A stretch of 64,000 nt of DNA, taken from assembly GCA_964019415.1 (NCBI GenBank), contig OZ025868.1, positions 902,501-966,500 on the forward strand, read 5' to 3'. Position numbers and translations under genes: made by a program. Positions within the stretch are counted from its first letter, which is position 1, and each line of letters begins with the position of its first letter. Source of the DNA: Ianthella basta (lineage: Eukaryota; Porifera; Demospongiae; Verongiida; Ianthellidae). This document shows positions 52,280-62,487 of the stretch, one piece after another. The notes under the pieces were generated by a model that did not search any database, was not told the origin of the DNA, and worked only from the letters and a program-made list of their open reading frames with translations.

Positions 52280-52576
52280 CTATATTTGGCATTTCAGTGG
52301 CCCAAACAGTCACCATCGACCCTGTGGGAGTTGTCACTGCTGTGGAAGGAAACGTCACCATCAACTGCACTGATGGAGTGTATGCTGGGAATAGTCTGGT
52401 CCTACGTGAGAATGGTGTCCAGCTTATACTTGCAGACAACACTCCTCCTAATGAAGTAAATGGTGTGATCCGTACCTTCCACCTCCCTGTGGATCGAACA
52501 AAGACTGGCAACATGTACGATTGTATCTCACTAATAACAGCCATGGTGTCTCCAGTGATAACACTGACTGTTGTGT
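52280..52576 (+). CDS. Receptor copy 4, Ig domain 1 exon
   Basis: This 297-bp phase 1-1 exon has acceptor AG at 52278-52279 and donor GTAAGT at 52577. It reads FGISVAQTVTIDPVGVVTAV, INCTDGVYAGNSLVLRENGV, EVNGVIRTFHLPVDRTKTGN and DCISLITAMVSPVITLTVV. It is open and closest to copy 2 (30805-31101). Compared with copies 1 and 2 it lacks two residues after VEGN (VEGNVTINC). Confidence 0.85.
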
Positions 52577-52910
52577 GTAAGTCACATGCTCCTTGCCTTT
52601 GTCAGTGCACCACACAGTCTTGTACTTTATGCTGTGTTTGCTCAGTACAGTGTAATGACAGCATGAAACAATGGAGTGAATGTTTTGAGTGTTGAACCCT
52701 GACTACTACTTGAAGCAGCATTAATTTGGCAAACTATGCAGTACTTACTTACTAGCTATACCTGTCTGATTGCAATTGTGTTAACCTCTGAAAAGTTGCT
52801 ACTGTTGCTCTGTGCTCCCCTTAAGTTGGTGCATGAAGTAGCAAACCTTGATAGCACTGACTTGTATGGTTCATTGGATCTGTCATATGGAACATATCCC
52901 TCTGCTGCAG
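52577..52910 (+). other. Receptor copy 4, intron 2
   Basis: GT-AG intron of 334 bp, homologous to the copy 2 intron 31102-31414. No other feature. Confidence 0.65.
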
Positions 52911-53177
52911 TTCCCCCTCAGTTCTCTGTGGCCACTGATACCGCAACACCAACAGAAGGGGAGCAGTTCATGCTCACTCTTTCTCTTGTTCCTCCAATTC
53001 CTACTGTTGATATTACATTGACCAAGATTGGTGTACCCATCACTGACACAAGGTTCTCTGTCGCTGCTACTAATTTGACTATAGCTGATGTCACTCGTGA
53101 TGACAGTGGAGTGTACCAGATTACAGCAAGCAATGTTGCAGGATCTGACACTTTCACTCTGACTGTGAATGTGTACT
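52911..53177 (+). CDS. Receptor copy 4, Ig domain 2 exon
   Basis: This 267-bp phase 1-1 exon has acceptor AG at 52909-52910 and donor GTGAGT at 53178. It reads FPPQFSVATDTATPTEGEQF, VDITLTKIGVPITDTRFSVA and IADVTRDDSGVYQITASNVA, ending VNVY. It is open, unlike the frameshifted copy 2 exon. No Ig3, FN3, transmembrane or tail exon follows in the window: about 650 bp downstream the intron homology is replaced by other repeats. The gene is either truncated or continues beyond the window. Confidence 0.85.
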
Positions 53178-54146
53178 GTGAGTGCATGGGCACATGGATA
53201 GCATAGAGACTAATTGCTATATAGCTATACAGTCTCAGGTCAATGTTATAGCTTCGAGCATGATTCATGTAGCAGAACTGCAATGGATCAGAACATTTTG
53301 ACCTCATAGGCCTTTATCAGCTGATAAACTGTCCAGCTTAAAAGTTATACCACTGATCCGTGACTGTATGGGCACATGTTGATTGTGTTGGCACTGTTGT
53401 TTGAGATAGAATTTCTGCATGGCACTTCATGTGTACAAATGCAATTTTGCACACTTTACATACCTGGTGAAGCAACCCAGGCTGCCCAGCCTATATGGCC
53501 TGACCAGAGTTTTAGGTCTGAACATTACTTTTATAGCTACTTCCTGGCCTGTGTTAACCCTAGGCCTTTTAGAGGTGGCACACTGCAAACAATGTTTTGC
53601 CTTCGCCTGACCACCTTTAAAATGTGTCCTCCTTCATGAATGCTCAGTGTCTAAGTATTTAACCATTAATTTCACAAACCCTATGCAATACATGTAGATT
53701 TCACATACGACTCCTTATGTGTTCAAGGTGTTGATGGCTGGAGGCTCTCACACCAGTACACCAATTGTCTTGCTAGTTTTACACCATTTTCAGGACTATT
53801 CCTGATTGTCCACAATTAGGAATTTTGTCCCACAAACATTGTATTAGTCTTGCGTGCCAGACTCCCCGGCAGAAGGGTCTGGTATTGTTGCGTACCAACT
53901 TGTGTCCAGAATGATCTGGCCAATCAGGCTCATCGATTGGTATATGACGTCAGCCTACATTTGGAGACATTGCATTGGCTTTCTTGAACGATATTTGAAT
54001 TTGAATTTGAAATGATTTTATCCCCGTGGGGAAAGGGTTGCACGAGAGGCAAATTGCCTATGATTGTGCTCTGACCCCTAAGACATATATTCATTTACAA
54101 CACCTGGGACAAATATACAACAAGTGTGAAGGGGAGTGATAAGGGG
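53178..54146 (+). other. Receptor copy 4, intron remainder and breakpoint
   Basis: 53225-53440 and 53660-53840 match the copy 2 intron (31700-31900 and 40180-40360), including a decayed hammerhead-like remnant at 53275-53325. At about 53850 homology stops just where the Ig3 exon would come, and an unassigned repeat begins (CTTGCGTGCCAGACTCCC). A TTTGAATTTGAATTTGAAAT tandem follows near 53994. Confidence 0.55.
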
Positions 54147-54258
54147 AACAAGTATTTTGAGATATACTTGCTCTTTCACTCACGATAGGTAAACATGACA
54201 TTGTGTCATAAACCTCAGTGACCTCAGCACACACACAAGCACACACTCACACACACAC
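54147..54258 (+). repeat. CA-core repeat left block, copy 3, and CA tract
   Basis: It matches 8555-8640 (CACGATAGGTAAACATGACA, CCTCAGTGACCTCAGC) and ends in an interrupted CA tract, where the LINE 3' end begins. Confidence 0.8.
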
Positions 54259-54350
54259 CTTTCCTTTCCTTTCCTTCCTTTCGCTGCTTTTATTCCGATG
54301 AGTAACAATGCAGGCCAATTCACTGTGGTTGTGTTTGAGTTTGAGGTAGT

Positions 54351-54920
54351 TCATTGATTGCAAAAACGCTCATGGTTGTGAAGGACCTGTAGTTTGAAAG
54401 TCTGGTGGCAGAACTGGCATTGGCCAGTCAAAGATGGACCATGTGTCTGCCTCTGATGGTTAACAAGGCCGGCGTGGTTCAGTGCAATGAAACCACAACC
54501 CTCTTCAGTACAATGAAGAGCAAGGTCTGATGATGTTTGCCTTGCTTCACAGCGGCGCTTCTGCTCATCTTTACAGGTCTTCTCTCCAGCTTCTTTGGTG
54601 TCATTGAGGTGTCCAGTCTCTCTCCATACCATCTGCCTCCACTCACTCCGATCCTGTGTTAGAGTCTTCCATTAGTCGTCAAGGTTGCAGTCTCTGAGGT
54701 CCCTGAGCACCTGGTCGTTCCACCTCATCCCTTGGCCTCCTGCTGACCGCCTACCTTGAGATGGAGCACACACAAGTAGTTTCCTTGGTAGACGGTCCTC
54801 AGACATTCGCATGATGTGACCCAGGAGACGAAGATGCCTTTGGGTCAACATGGTGGAGATTCGGTGAAGCCGTGCAGTCTTTCTGATGGAGGTGTCTCTC
54901 TGTCCATCCCACAAGGACAC
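54351..54920 (-). pseudogene. LINE (second family) tail with C2H2 fingers
   Basis: Minus strand: SIRKTARLHRISTMLTQRHL, RLLGHIMRMSEDRLPRKLLV and GGQGMRWNDQVLRDLRDCNL, a stop near 54672, then EWRQMVWRETGHL and two finger-like motifs. These are CTEEGCGFIALNHAGLVNH with QRQTH, and CQFCHQTFKLQVLHNHERFC. C-terminal fingers of this kind occur in several LINE families and may guide target binding. Here the 3' end is placed at a CA tract. Confidence 0.8.
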
Positions 54921-55984
54921 TCCACAAAACTCTGCAGTCGATGTACCTGTGGCTCCAGAAGCACTGCTGTTTCTAGGCCGTACAAGAGGGTGGAGAGGAC
55001 TACAGAGTCAAAGATGCGGAGCTTAGTTGACAGCTTGATCTTCTTCTGGTGCCAAAGGATGCGATTGAGGGATCCGAAAGACTGAAAAGCCTTGGTTATA
55101 CGTGAAGAGACCTCAACAATTGAAGTGCAGTCACTGGAAACAGTACTTGCAAGGTACTGGAAGGATGGAACTACCTCAATGGGGTCACTCCCCGCATGGA
55201 GGAGGATGGGGGCTGGGGGTTGGGCATCAGCATCTGGCAGGACAGTGAGAAGCTTAGTCTTATTACAGTTGATGGATAAACCCATTTGGCGACATTTGGA
55301 ATCAGGGGACTCAAGGAGGGTCGTGAGGCCATCATAGGAATCAGAAATCAGTGCCATGTCATCGGCGTACTCTAGATTTGAAACTGATACCTCTGATGTT
55401 AGCTTCTTCCTGTTTCCTACCAGGTCTGCATCCAGAAGGTAGGACAAGCTCAGACCTACACCTGGGCGATGGTTGTTGATGGCAATCCAAATCACAGCAT
55501 CAAAGAAGAGGTTGAACAAGATTGCAGCCAGCACACAACCCTGTTTGACGCCAACTGACACAGAAAACTGATCAGATATCTTGCCATAAGATCTCACAGC
55601 AGCACATGTGTTCTCATGCAGGGCTTTGATGACAGTAAGAAACTTTGGTGGTAGATGGTAGCAGTGCTGTAGGACTGTCCAAAGTATGCTTCTGTTAACA
55701 GAGTCATAAGCCTTACGCAGGTCAAAAAAGCAAATGTACAAAGGATGGTGATACTCCCTTGCTTTCTCCATCAACACCCTGAGGAAGAATAGATGGTCTG
55801 TACATCCTCTTCCCTTGCGGAAACCACACTGATTCTCACGCAGGAGGGCTTCAGCTCTGGGCTTGATCCGGTTCAGAAGAATACGAGCAAATACCTTGCT
55901 GGGGATGCTCAAGAGGGCAATGCCCCTGTAGTTGTCGCACTCAGATTGACTACCCTTCTTGTGAAGGGGGATGATGCGGTGGTT
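54845..55984 (-). pseudogene. LINE (second family) reverse-transcriptase core
   Basis: Minus strand: CDNYRGIALLSIPSKVFARI, QCGFRKGRGCTDHLFFLRVL, ICFFDLRKAYDSVNRSILW, VGVKQGCVLAAILFNLFFDA, VSNLEYADDMALISDSYDGL (catalytic YADD), CNKTKLLTVLPDAD and LLYGLETAVLLEPQVHRLQS. This is an RT palm and thumb without internal stops from 55912. Near 54900 a shift moves the reading to the tail frame. Confidence 0.88.
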
Positions 55985-56752
55985 GAGCCAATCTGAAGGG
56001 ATGCTCTCACTGCTCTAGATGGAGTTGAACAGTTAGGTGAGCCAGCGGATGGTTTCAACTCCTCCCAACTTCAACAATTCAGCTGATATGCCATCAGCTC
56101 CAGGGGCTTTGCCGTCTTGAAGTTGTCCAATAGCTTCTCTGATCTCCTCCTCTGTGATACACTGGGTCAGATCTTCATCATCATGAAATTTATTTCTGTA
56201 GGATGGTGTGGCTGCAATGATATCTGGCAATACTTCAGGGTCAAATTGACTGACCGAGGTGCAGCAGTTGGACACTTCAGCAAAGTGCTCTGACCAGCGT
56301 TGAAGTTTATCAGTGTCACTGGAGAGAATGGACTTGTCCTTGGCAAGGAGGTAAGAAGAGGATGGCTTCGAGACTTGCTTCTTCAAGAGTCTCAGCTCCT
56401 TGATTATGCTTCCTCCATGACCTAACAGCTGGGACATCTTGTCCTTGTTCTCTGCTTCTTCTGCCCTGGCACTCCACCAAGCATTCCTTGCTTTCTCAGC
56501 AGCGACCTTGGTTAACCTCCTAAACCTACGGTACTCAGACAAGGCAAATGAATGCTGTTCATTATCAGAGGAGGACATGTCCTGTAGACGTAACCATGCT
56601 TCCATTTTCTTCCTGGAGAGGTTCTTCACTAGTCTCGTCCCCAGCCCACTTCCGGCCGCCATTTTGCAATGGCCCGAAAAGGTGGTCTGGCGACTATGGT
56701 CGACTTTCTTGGGCCCGGAAGTCCATTCCCAGCAGGAATGTGTGCTGGCCAA
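55985..56752 (-). pseudogene. LINE (second family) linker and RT N-terminus
   Basis: Minus strand from 56628: KNLSRKKMEAWLRLQDMSSS, SEYRRFRRLTKVAAEKARNA, LLKKQVSKPSSSYLLAKDKS, EEIREAIGQLQDGKAPGADG and ISAELLKLGGVETIRWLT, then stops near 56033 and 56015 before SIPSDWLNHRIIPLHKKGS. The segment above 56628 belongs to the inserted TIR element; without it the reading continues upstream as DWITDEV at 57413-57440. RT domains 0-1 are recognisable. Confidence 0.8.
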
Positions 56753-57412
56753 TCAGATTACACAACAGCTCATTAGTGGCATGTTATGCATAACATTCAC
56801 ACCTCTGGCGTTCACACATTACTAGCAGCATAGATCTATGCTAGCAGCGAGATGGCAGCTTCGATGGGAGAAGTGAGCTTCCCAAGATTGGGCGCAAGGC
56901 TACCTTCGGCCGCAGTGAACAGTGTTATTCTGGAAGCATACGTAATACCCGGCTACGAGAAGCCCATAGATCAGGAAGAGGCGATTTTGGACTTCTTAAA
57001 GAGACGCGACGCCTTCGTTTTCCTCCCAACAGGGACGGGCAAGTCTCTCTGCTTCGCCTCTCTTCCCTCCGCCTTGCTTCCTTTCTCCAGCTGGAAAAGC
57101 ACGTTCGACACACGTACTGGTTACTACTTTCAGTTTCGGCAACTCGAAGCCAGATCGTACACTTGGCAAAGGCGAAAACCTAAGGGCTACTCTCTATTCG
57201 CCTGCAAAAAGAAGAATTTGCCACGCTGCAGGAACACACAGCACAGCGTGACACTTCCATCTTGCCTGTACAAATTTCACACCTCGCTGTTCCCACCAGT
57301 GTTACGTAATCAGAACTGGCTTCCAGGCCCAAGAAAGTCGGCCATAGTCGCCAGACCACCTTTTCGGGCCATTGCAAAATGGCGGCCGGAAGTGGGCTGG
57401 GGACGAGACTAG
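56629..57412 (+). mobile_element. RecQ-fragment TIR element, copy B (7-bp TSD)
   Basis: The ends CTAGTCTCGTCCCCAGCCCA and its complement form TIRs of about 90 bp. The target TTCTTCA is duplicated at 56622-56628 and 57413-57419. Excision would rejoin the LINE reading DWITDEV-KNLSRKK. 784 bp, same family as 18642-19420, inserted in opposite orientation with a different 7-bp target, so both moved independently. Confidence 0.9.
56852..57310 (+). pseudogene. RecQ-like helicase N-terminal fragment in TIR element
   Basis: The frame from 56852 reads MAASMGEVSFPRLGARLPSA, VILEAYVIPGYEKPIDQEEA and ILDFLKRRDAFVFLPTGTGK with SLCFASLP. The Q-containing motif 0 (here DQEEAILDFLKRRD) followed by FLPTGTGKSLCF is the RecQ-family motif I. 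After about residue 85 similarity ends and the frame runs into sequence next to the right TIR. Only the first helicase motifs are present, so it cannot be an active enzyme. In copy A the same part is damaged. It may be the remnant of a helicase gene carried by the autonomous parent. Confidence 0.7.
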
Positions 57413-57568
57413 TTCTTCACTTCATCAGTGATCCAGTCAACCTCCTTTTTCCTTGGTAAGGACGGGAGTTGGCCACAGGCATCCTGAATGACTGCTTTGA
57501 AAGCAGTCAACTTATCAGCAACATCAGATGGACTGGGACTTGGACTGTTAGGTGCAGTGTGGTGGCTC

Positions 57569-58529
57569 TCATAGGCAACTGCTAAAGATGTACGGATGGC
57601 GGAGGCAATGCCCTATGGCAGACACTTGGTCTGACGAGGAGGAGGATGGTGACACTGCGACGCTTTGCTTTGATTTTGAAATGAAAGGTGGATATAACGA
57701 GCTCATGATCAGATTGATGATGGACTCCACCGTAAGCATGTGTATCCAGGATGGAGGAACAATACTTGGCACTGACCAAAATGTAGTCAATCATGTGGCC
57801 AGGATTGGAGCGGTCACCATTTCGGAATCAAGTACACTGGTGCTTGGATTTGTGCTGATACCAAGTGTTAGTGATGAGGAGCTTGTTAGTGGCACAGAAA
57901 TCCAACAATCGTTGCCCGTTTTCATTGACTTGACCCATCCCATGAGGGCCAAGAACTGTATGCCAGGTGTTGGTGTCAGTTCCCACACGAGCATTGAAAT
58001 CTCCCAAGATAACGACCATGTCAGTAGGCGGAATGGTAGCCAGTACAGAATGCAAGTCATTGTAAAAATCCTCAGATGGTTGATTGGATTCAGATGTTGA
58101 GGAAACAGGGTTAGTGGGAGCATAGACAGCAATTACTGTAGTGTAGCTAAGGTGTGATTTCAGGCGAATATGCATTATTCTATCATTAACAGGTGTGAAC
58201 ACACTTCTAGCTGCTTCCCAGGAAGAGCGAGCGTGAGGAGAAAGGGCAATGGCTACTCCACTGGTGTGTGAAGAGTCAGAGCCAGAATGAAGAATGGTAC
58301 AGGACTGGATTTGAGTAAGTCCATGACCCTGCCAGCATGACTCAGAAAGAACCAACAAGTCAATGTTCTTGTCAATCATTGTCTCAATGATGTGTTGAAG
58401 CTTTAAGCTTTGCACACTGAGAGAAACCGCAGACTGGACATTCCAACAAGCTAGTCTAGTCTTACCCTTCGCATGAAGAAAGGTATGAGACGTAGACTTC
58501 GCAGTGGCTTGTTGTTTTCTGAACATCAT
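57569..58529 (-). pseudogene. LINE (second family) endonuclease region
   Basis: From about 58529 on the minus strand: RLACWNVQSAVSLSVQSLKL, the LVLSESCWQGHG region (catalytic Glu), IAVYAPTNP, VVILGDFNARVGTDTNTWH, LLDFCATNKLLITNTWYQHK. A stop near 57828 follows and the same frame then gives MIDYILVSAKYC and HHQSDHELVISTF. GDFN and SDH are kept. At least one nonsense codon makes it a pseudogene. It differs clearly from the LINE at 24166, so this is a separate family. Confidence 0.82.
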
Positions 58530-58645
58530 TTGATGAACATGGAACTAATTGGGACGCCAACCCAACTGACCTTTGTCGTGCCATTAGCAGGGCCTTAACC
58601 CAGTGCCCAGGGATCACCACATGGAGGTTGCACGGCACGATCCCC

Positions 58646-59240
58646 CCACACACATACACACACATGCACGCACACACCACACACAAGCACAGAAAAATCT
58701 CTACCAGCACAGACACATGACTGCATACAGCACATGCATTTACAATGAGTACTTACAGAAACATAATGTACCAAGGAACCCACGCAAGAGTAGCTAGTGT
58801 TCTGTGATGGCAAAAGCTACGTACGTAGTTTGCTACAGGGCAGTACGCATGGGCCAGGTTCTGAAGAGCCTTTAAAAGGGTAACTGTGCGCGCTAAGCTT
58901 TTCAACGCTACAGACGGTTGAAAAACGTTAGCGTGTGCATATCATGGCGCTCACCATCTTCTATGTTACTCCTGTCATGTGTTCCAGGCGGCGGAGTGAA
59001 GGCCTCCAAGGTGGGCGCGGCCATTATCGAAGAAGGCGCGGGTGAAGTCGATGACCTGTAGGGCGCTGTCTCCGAAGCTGCATTTTGCCCGTCAACCAGA
59101 AGTGCTGTAGGAGTCTGTTCCACAATTAGCGGCAGAATAAGCGTCCAAAGTTCGCTAAGACGACGTTTAGAAGGCGGTTTTGAAAATCTGTTGATCTCGC
59201 ACACAGTCGACTTCCAGCTGAATAAAATGGCATACAATGC
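58646..59240 (+). repeat. CA-core repeat right block, copy 3
   Basis: CA-rich tract (58646-58690), then sequence matching 8837-9380 with moderate divergence (for example GGGCGCGGCCATTATCGAAG). An antisense frame here differs from the one in the first copy, so no gene is supported. Confidence 0.8.
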
Positions 59241-60507
59241 AGCTGTTGTTTTGGGCACAATCAAGGACAATCAATTGGATTATAATGATTTCAATCCTTA
59301 ATTACATTTACTTGCATGTGAGCACAGGAGACTGTGCCCCTATTTTTGTACTACTGCATGCTTTAGTGCAGATCTACTGAAGGAAGCATTTAGTAGCTTT
59401 TATACTAGACGAATGTAAATCATTGTGGGGGTGAGCGGGAGTATGAAGGGGCAAATAATGGTTGAGACAGTATGATGTGCACTAAGGTGTGCAATGCAGT
59501 GTATGTGTCCTGCCATGAAGTGCGAAGTCAGACATGATGGATGAATAGCATGGTAGGCAGCAGGTCCTGGATAGAATTATGCTTAGCCGTCAATGGGGTG
59601 TGGCTAGGGAATTTGCCTACTTGGCACTGTAGTGAGCAATTATTGCTATAACTTGAATGCCCAGAAGAGACAACAGAGGCTATTATGAGCTGCCTAGCTA
59701 TGTGCAGGTGTGAAAGGATGCAGGAAGAAGTGACATGATGTGATGGGCAATGTTATAGGTGTCAGTGGAAACGGCTGGTGTAAGTTAAGATGCATTGGAA
59801 TGAGTAGCAATTATTATAAGCAAAACTCAACATCATTAAACTCAAAAGGGAAAAGGAACAGCGCATGCATGGTCATGTGTGAAATTAATGTCCAGGAAAG
59901 TAGCAGTAATTTGCTCAATTGCAATTCCCCAATAGACAATAGAAGGAGGGGCAAAGTTGGCTACAGCGACAGCGACCAAGAGAAAGAAACTGTCGAAGCT
60001 ACAGCACACTGCACACCTGGCCAATGCAGTCCTTGAGAGCCAACTGTTCCAGTGCACCCTCACGCTTGATCCTGACAGGCCGCCCTCCAGTGGAATAGTA
60101 AGTATGTGAAGCGCTACTGGAGCGATTCAACTTCAGCCACCAGGAGCAAGAGCTAGTGGGCAAAACGCTAAACGCCGGCGGCATGGCAGAATCCTGACTC
60201 GGCTTGAGCCGAGAGGCAGCATGAACTTGTGCACTATGGATGGTATTGCGCAAGGTAAGCTGTTGCACATTGCGACGTACGTACTATATAAGGCAAACTA
60301 TTGCACAATGTGATATACACACTATGAATGGTCGACAAATATTGGTTCCCTGAGGCCATAATCTACGTATGTACCATATATGGAAACTAAATGAGACGTG
60401 TCAAAACTTCCAGTTTTGCACCAGCCAGAAAAGAGTAGCTTCACTTTGCTCACCCCAATTATTATTTATTTTAACTGTGAAATGATGTAACAGTGCTTTG
60501 CCTATAC
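59241..60507. other. Unassigned stretch with minor repeats
   Basis: No gene. Around 60240-60460 the sequence is related to 29060-29250 in reverse complement (GTTGCACATTGCGACGTACG; ACTTTGCTCACCCCAATTA), so a dispersed repeat is present. The remainder shows nothing I can name. Confidence 0.4.
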
Positions 60508-61084
60508 CGTATAATTTCTAATATAGGCGCCCCTTAAAAATAATTCCAGCGCTGAATGGCCAAAAATATGTAATGACCAAGGGGTGCTTCAATTAGAAGG
60601 GCGTCTAGCACGTGTATTAGAGTGGAATAGTACTTTTGAGCACCTGCATACAGAACAGCACGCTGCTTTTGTTTCGCGGTGTACTGGCATCGACTGGACT
60701 TGGCACTTGTGGGCTTCTCGCTATCAGCAAATACAGGTGCCACCTGGACGTCTTCTTAGTCAGCCTGTGCCACTTGGTTCCAGTGGGCGCTTCTTTGGTC
60801 TCCCCACTGGTCGCTTGACTCGCTTAACCATCTTCTTCTCACGTTCTGTGGACGTAAATGAAGCAGCGATGTGGTTGAAGTTTTCCATCAGGGCCGCCAT
60901 TTCGCTTTTTCACGTTCAGCACATGTGGTAGAGTGCAAAATAATATATTCCGCTCCAATAATTTAGGCGCCGCCTGATATTATTTCCAATGCCCAAGGGC
61001 GCTTACAATTGGAACAAGGAAAAATAGGGTATGCCTTAGGGGGCACTTTAATCGGAGCGGTGCCTATATTAGAAATTATACAGT
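60508..61084 (-). mobile_element. Small TIR element with AT-hook peptide (probable TA TSD)
   Basis: The ends CCGTATAATTTCTAATATAG and CTATATTAGAAATTATACAG are near-perfect inverted copies next to TA on both sides. The continuation GCGCCCCTTAAA/TTTAATCGGAGCGG also pairs in part. The CCGTA start and TA target resemble the pogo-like element at 35370. The 577-bp body holds a short minus strand frame. Confidence 0.75.
60760..60900 (-). pseudogene. AT-hook-like short frame in TIR element
   Basis: Minus strand ATG at 60900 opens MAALMENFNHIAASFTSTER, then EKKMVKRVKRPVGRPKKRPL and a stop at 60760-60762. RPVGRPKKR is an AT-hook core flanked by basic residues. It may be the beginning of a transposase in the parent element. 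As 46 codons it is weak as a gene. Confidence 0.45.
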
Positions 61085-61861
61085 ACTTATTATTAGACAG
61101 TACGGTAGTACTGTCTATGTAGGGATGACAGTGGTTGTTTGTATGCTGTAATACAAATGAAAAGTCGCGCTACTCCTGAATAGGGCCGAAAACCAGCAAA
61201 CGAAGCTTACCTTGATGAAGCAGGGACTGAACTGTGCACATAACTAACCTTACTTCCCAGTGAAGGTGCGCCTACACGTAGACAGTGCCCTTGACATTTC
61301 CCACATTTCTTCTTCTTCCTCTTCCTCTTTCTCCTCCTCCTCCTCCTCCTCCTCCTCCTTCCTCCTCCTCCTCCTCCTCCTTCTTCGACAGCCGTAACGC
61401 ACAAACCAGAGGGACCAAGAAAATATTTCTCACACCTTATTGCACCATTTTTGGCTGGCTGCATTCCTTTGTAAGTTAGAAGGCTGTGCGAGTTAGTGCA
61501 GAAGACGGCGTTTGCCACGACTCCTGCTGTGTTGCTTGGCCAAGGAGGACGGACGCCATTTCCAAATTATGTAATTCAACCGGATAAAACCGGAGTGACT
61601 GGTGCCATTGTTAGCAGCTGCAGCAGTTAGCTTGTGCGCCATTTGAAGGACTTTCGCGGTCGTGCATTTCCCCACCATGGTTGGCTTCTGGTCGCCGTTT
61701 CTCGCTGGGCTATTAGCATGGAACCTAGGTGCTATTAGCATGGAACCTTGAGCTCCAGGATTACAGAAATGAGGTATAATGCCTGCACCAATGCCCTATG
61801 GTTGAGACTAAGTGTGTTGCTTCAGCTTAGCTGCCCACTATAAAAAGTACAGAAACGAGAA
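61085..61861. other. Non-coding stretch with CTC/CTT microsatellite
   Basis: A CTT/CTC trinucleotide tract lies at about 61306-61385. No gene. GGTGCTATTAGCATGGAACC is repeated in tandem near 61716-61747. Confidence 0.6.
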
Positions 61862-62125
61862 ATAATTAAAATTTTCTACAAAAATTGTAAGGATGTAGGG
61901 ATGGTATAAAAAGGACAGAAACAAGTAAAGGCTGTTACACAGTGAAGCATACTTTAACCATCATCCATACATTCAAGGATGTAGGACTATACGGTGCAAC
62001 ATTCTTGCATGTAGGGACAATGGTTAATGCTCCACTATGTAAGAGCCTTTACTTGTTTCTGTCCTATTTATGCCATCCCTACATCCTTACAATTTTTGTA
62101 GAAAATTTTTATTGTCTGTAGTTTT
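61862..62125. repeat. Fold-back element with about 90-bp arms
   Basis: The left arm (about 61870-61955; TTTTCTACAAAAATTGTAAG, GATGTAGGGATGG) is the inverted match of the right arm (about 62030-62110), with a central spacer that contains further GATGTAGG words. A MITE-like fold-back; no gene. Confidence 0.75.
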
Positions 62126-62487
62126 TCTTATTTCTCATTATGGCGTACAATATAAATTCTCTACAGTACTTTTTGGGTCGGTTGTCCCGACTGGTTATCC
62201 GTTATTGACCTGGTAACATCATTATGGCGGCTACAAATCTAGTTGAAGCAGCGGCGTTTGGGACGAAGAAGACTGGAATGAAGCGTACTCGGACGATTTG
62301 CCAACAGAATTGGGTATACTAAAGGTCACGTAGAATAACGTCATTAGGTTGATAATTGATAACCGATAACTGATTGCAACCATCTGGTTGGGACAATCAA
62401 CCCAAGAAGTACTGTATACCCATACTTCGCCCAATACATTTAATACGAATGTAAGCATTGATGTACAACCATAGCTTCACGCATTAT
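62126..62487. repeat. CA-core repeat right-end relative
   Basis: GGCGTACAATATAAATTCTC (62141) and CGCCCAATACATTTAATACG (62432-62451) match the end of the right block at 9385-9440. Between them lies an unrelated 240-bp stretch. The block ends in an AT-rich site just before the next repeat, as at 9480. Confidence 0.6.

Larger units (their letters stand above)
54259..58645 (-). mobile_element. Second LINE family inserted in a CA tract
   Basis: On the minus strand it runs from about 58645 to 54259, where a 3' tail of AAAGG repeats meets GTGTGT. The two halves of the CA-core repeat flank it (54147-54258 and 58646-59240). It carries an endonuclease, RT and C-terminal zinc fingers, and is broken by a RecQ-type TIR element at 56629-57412 and by stops. 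The length without that insert is about 3.6 kb. Confidence 0.85.
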
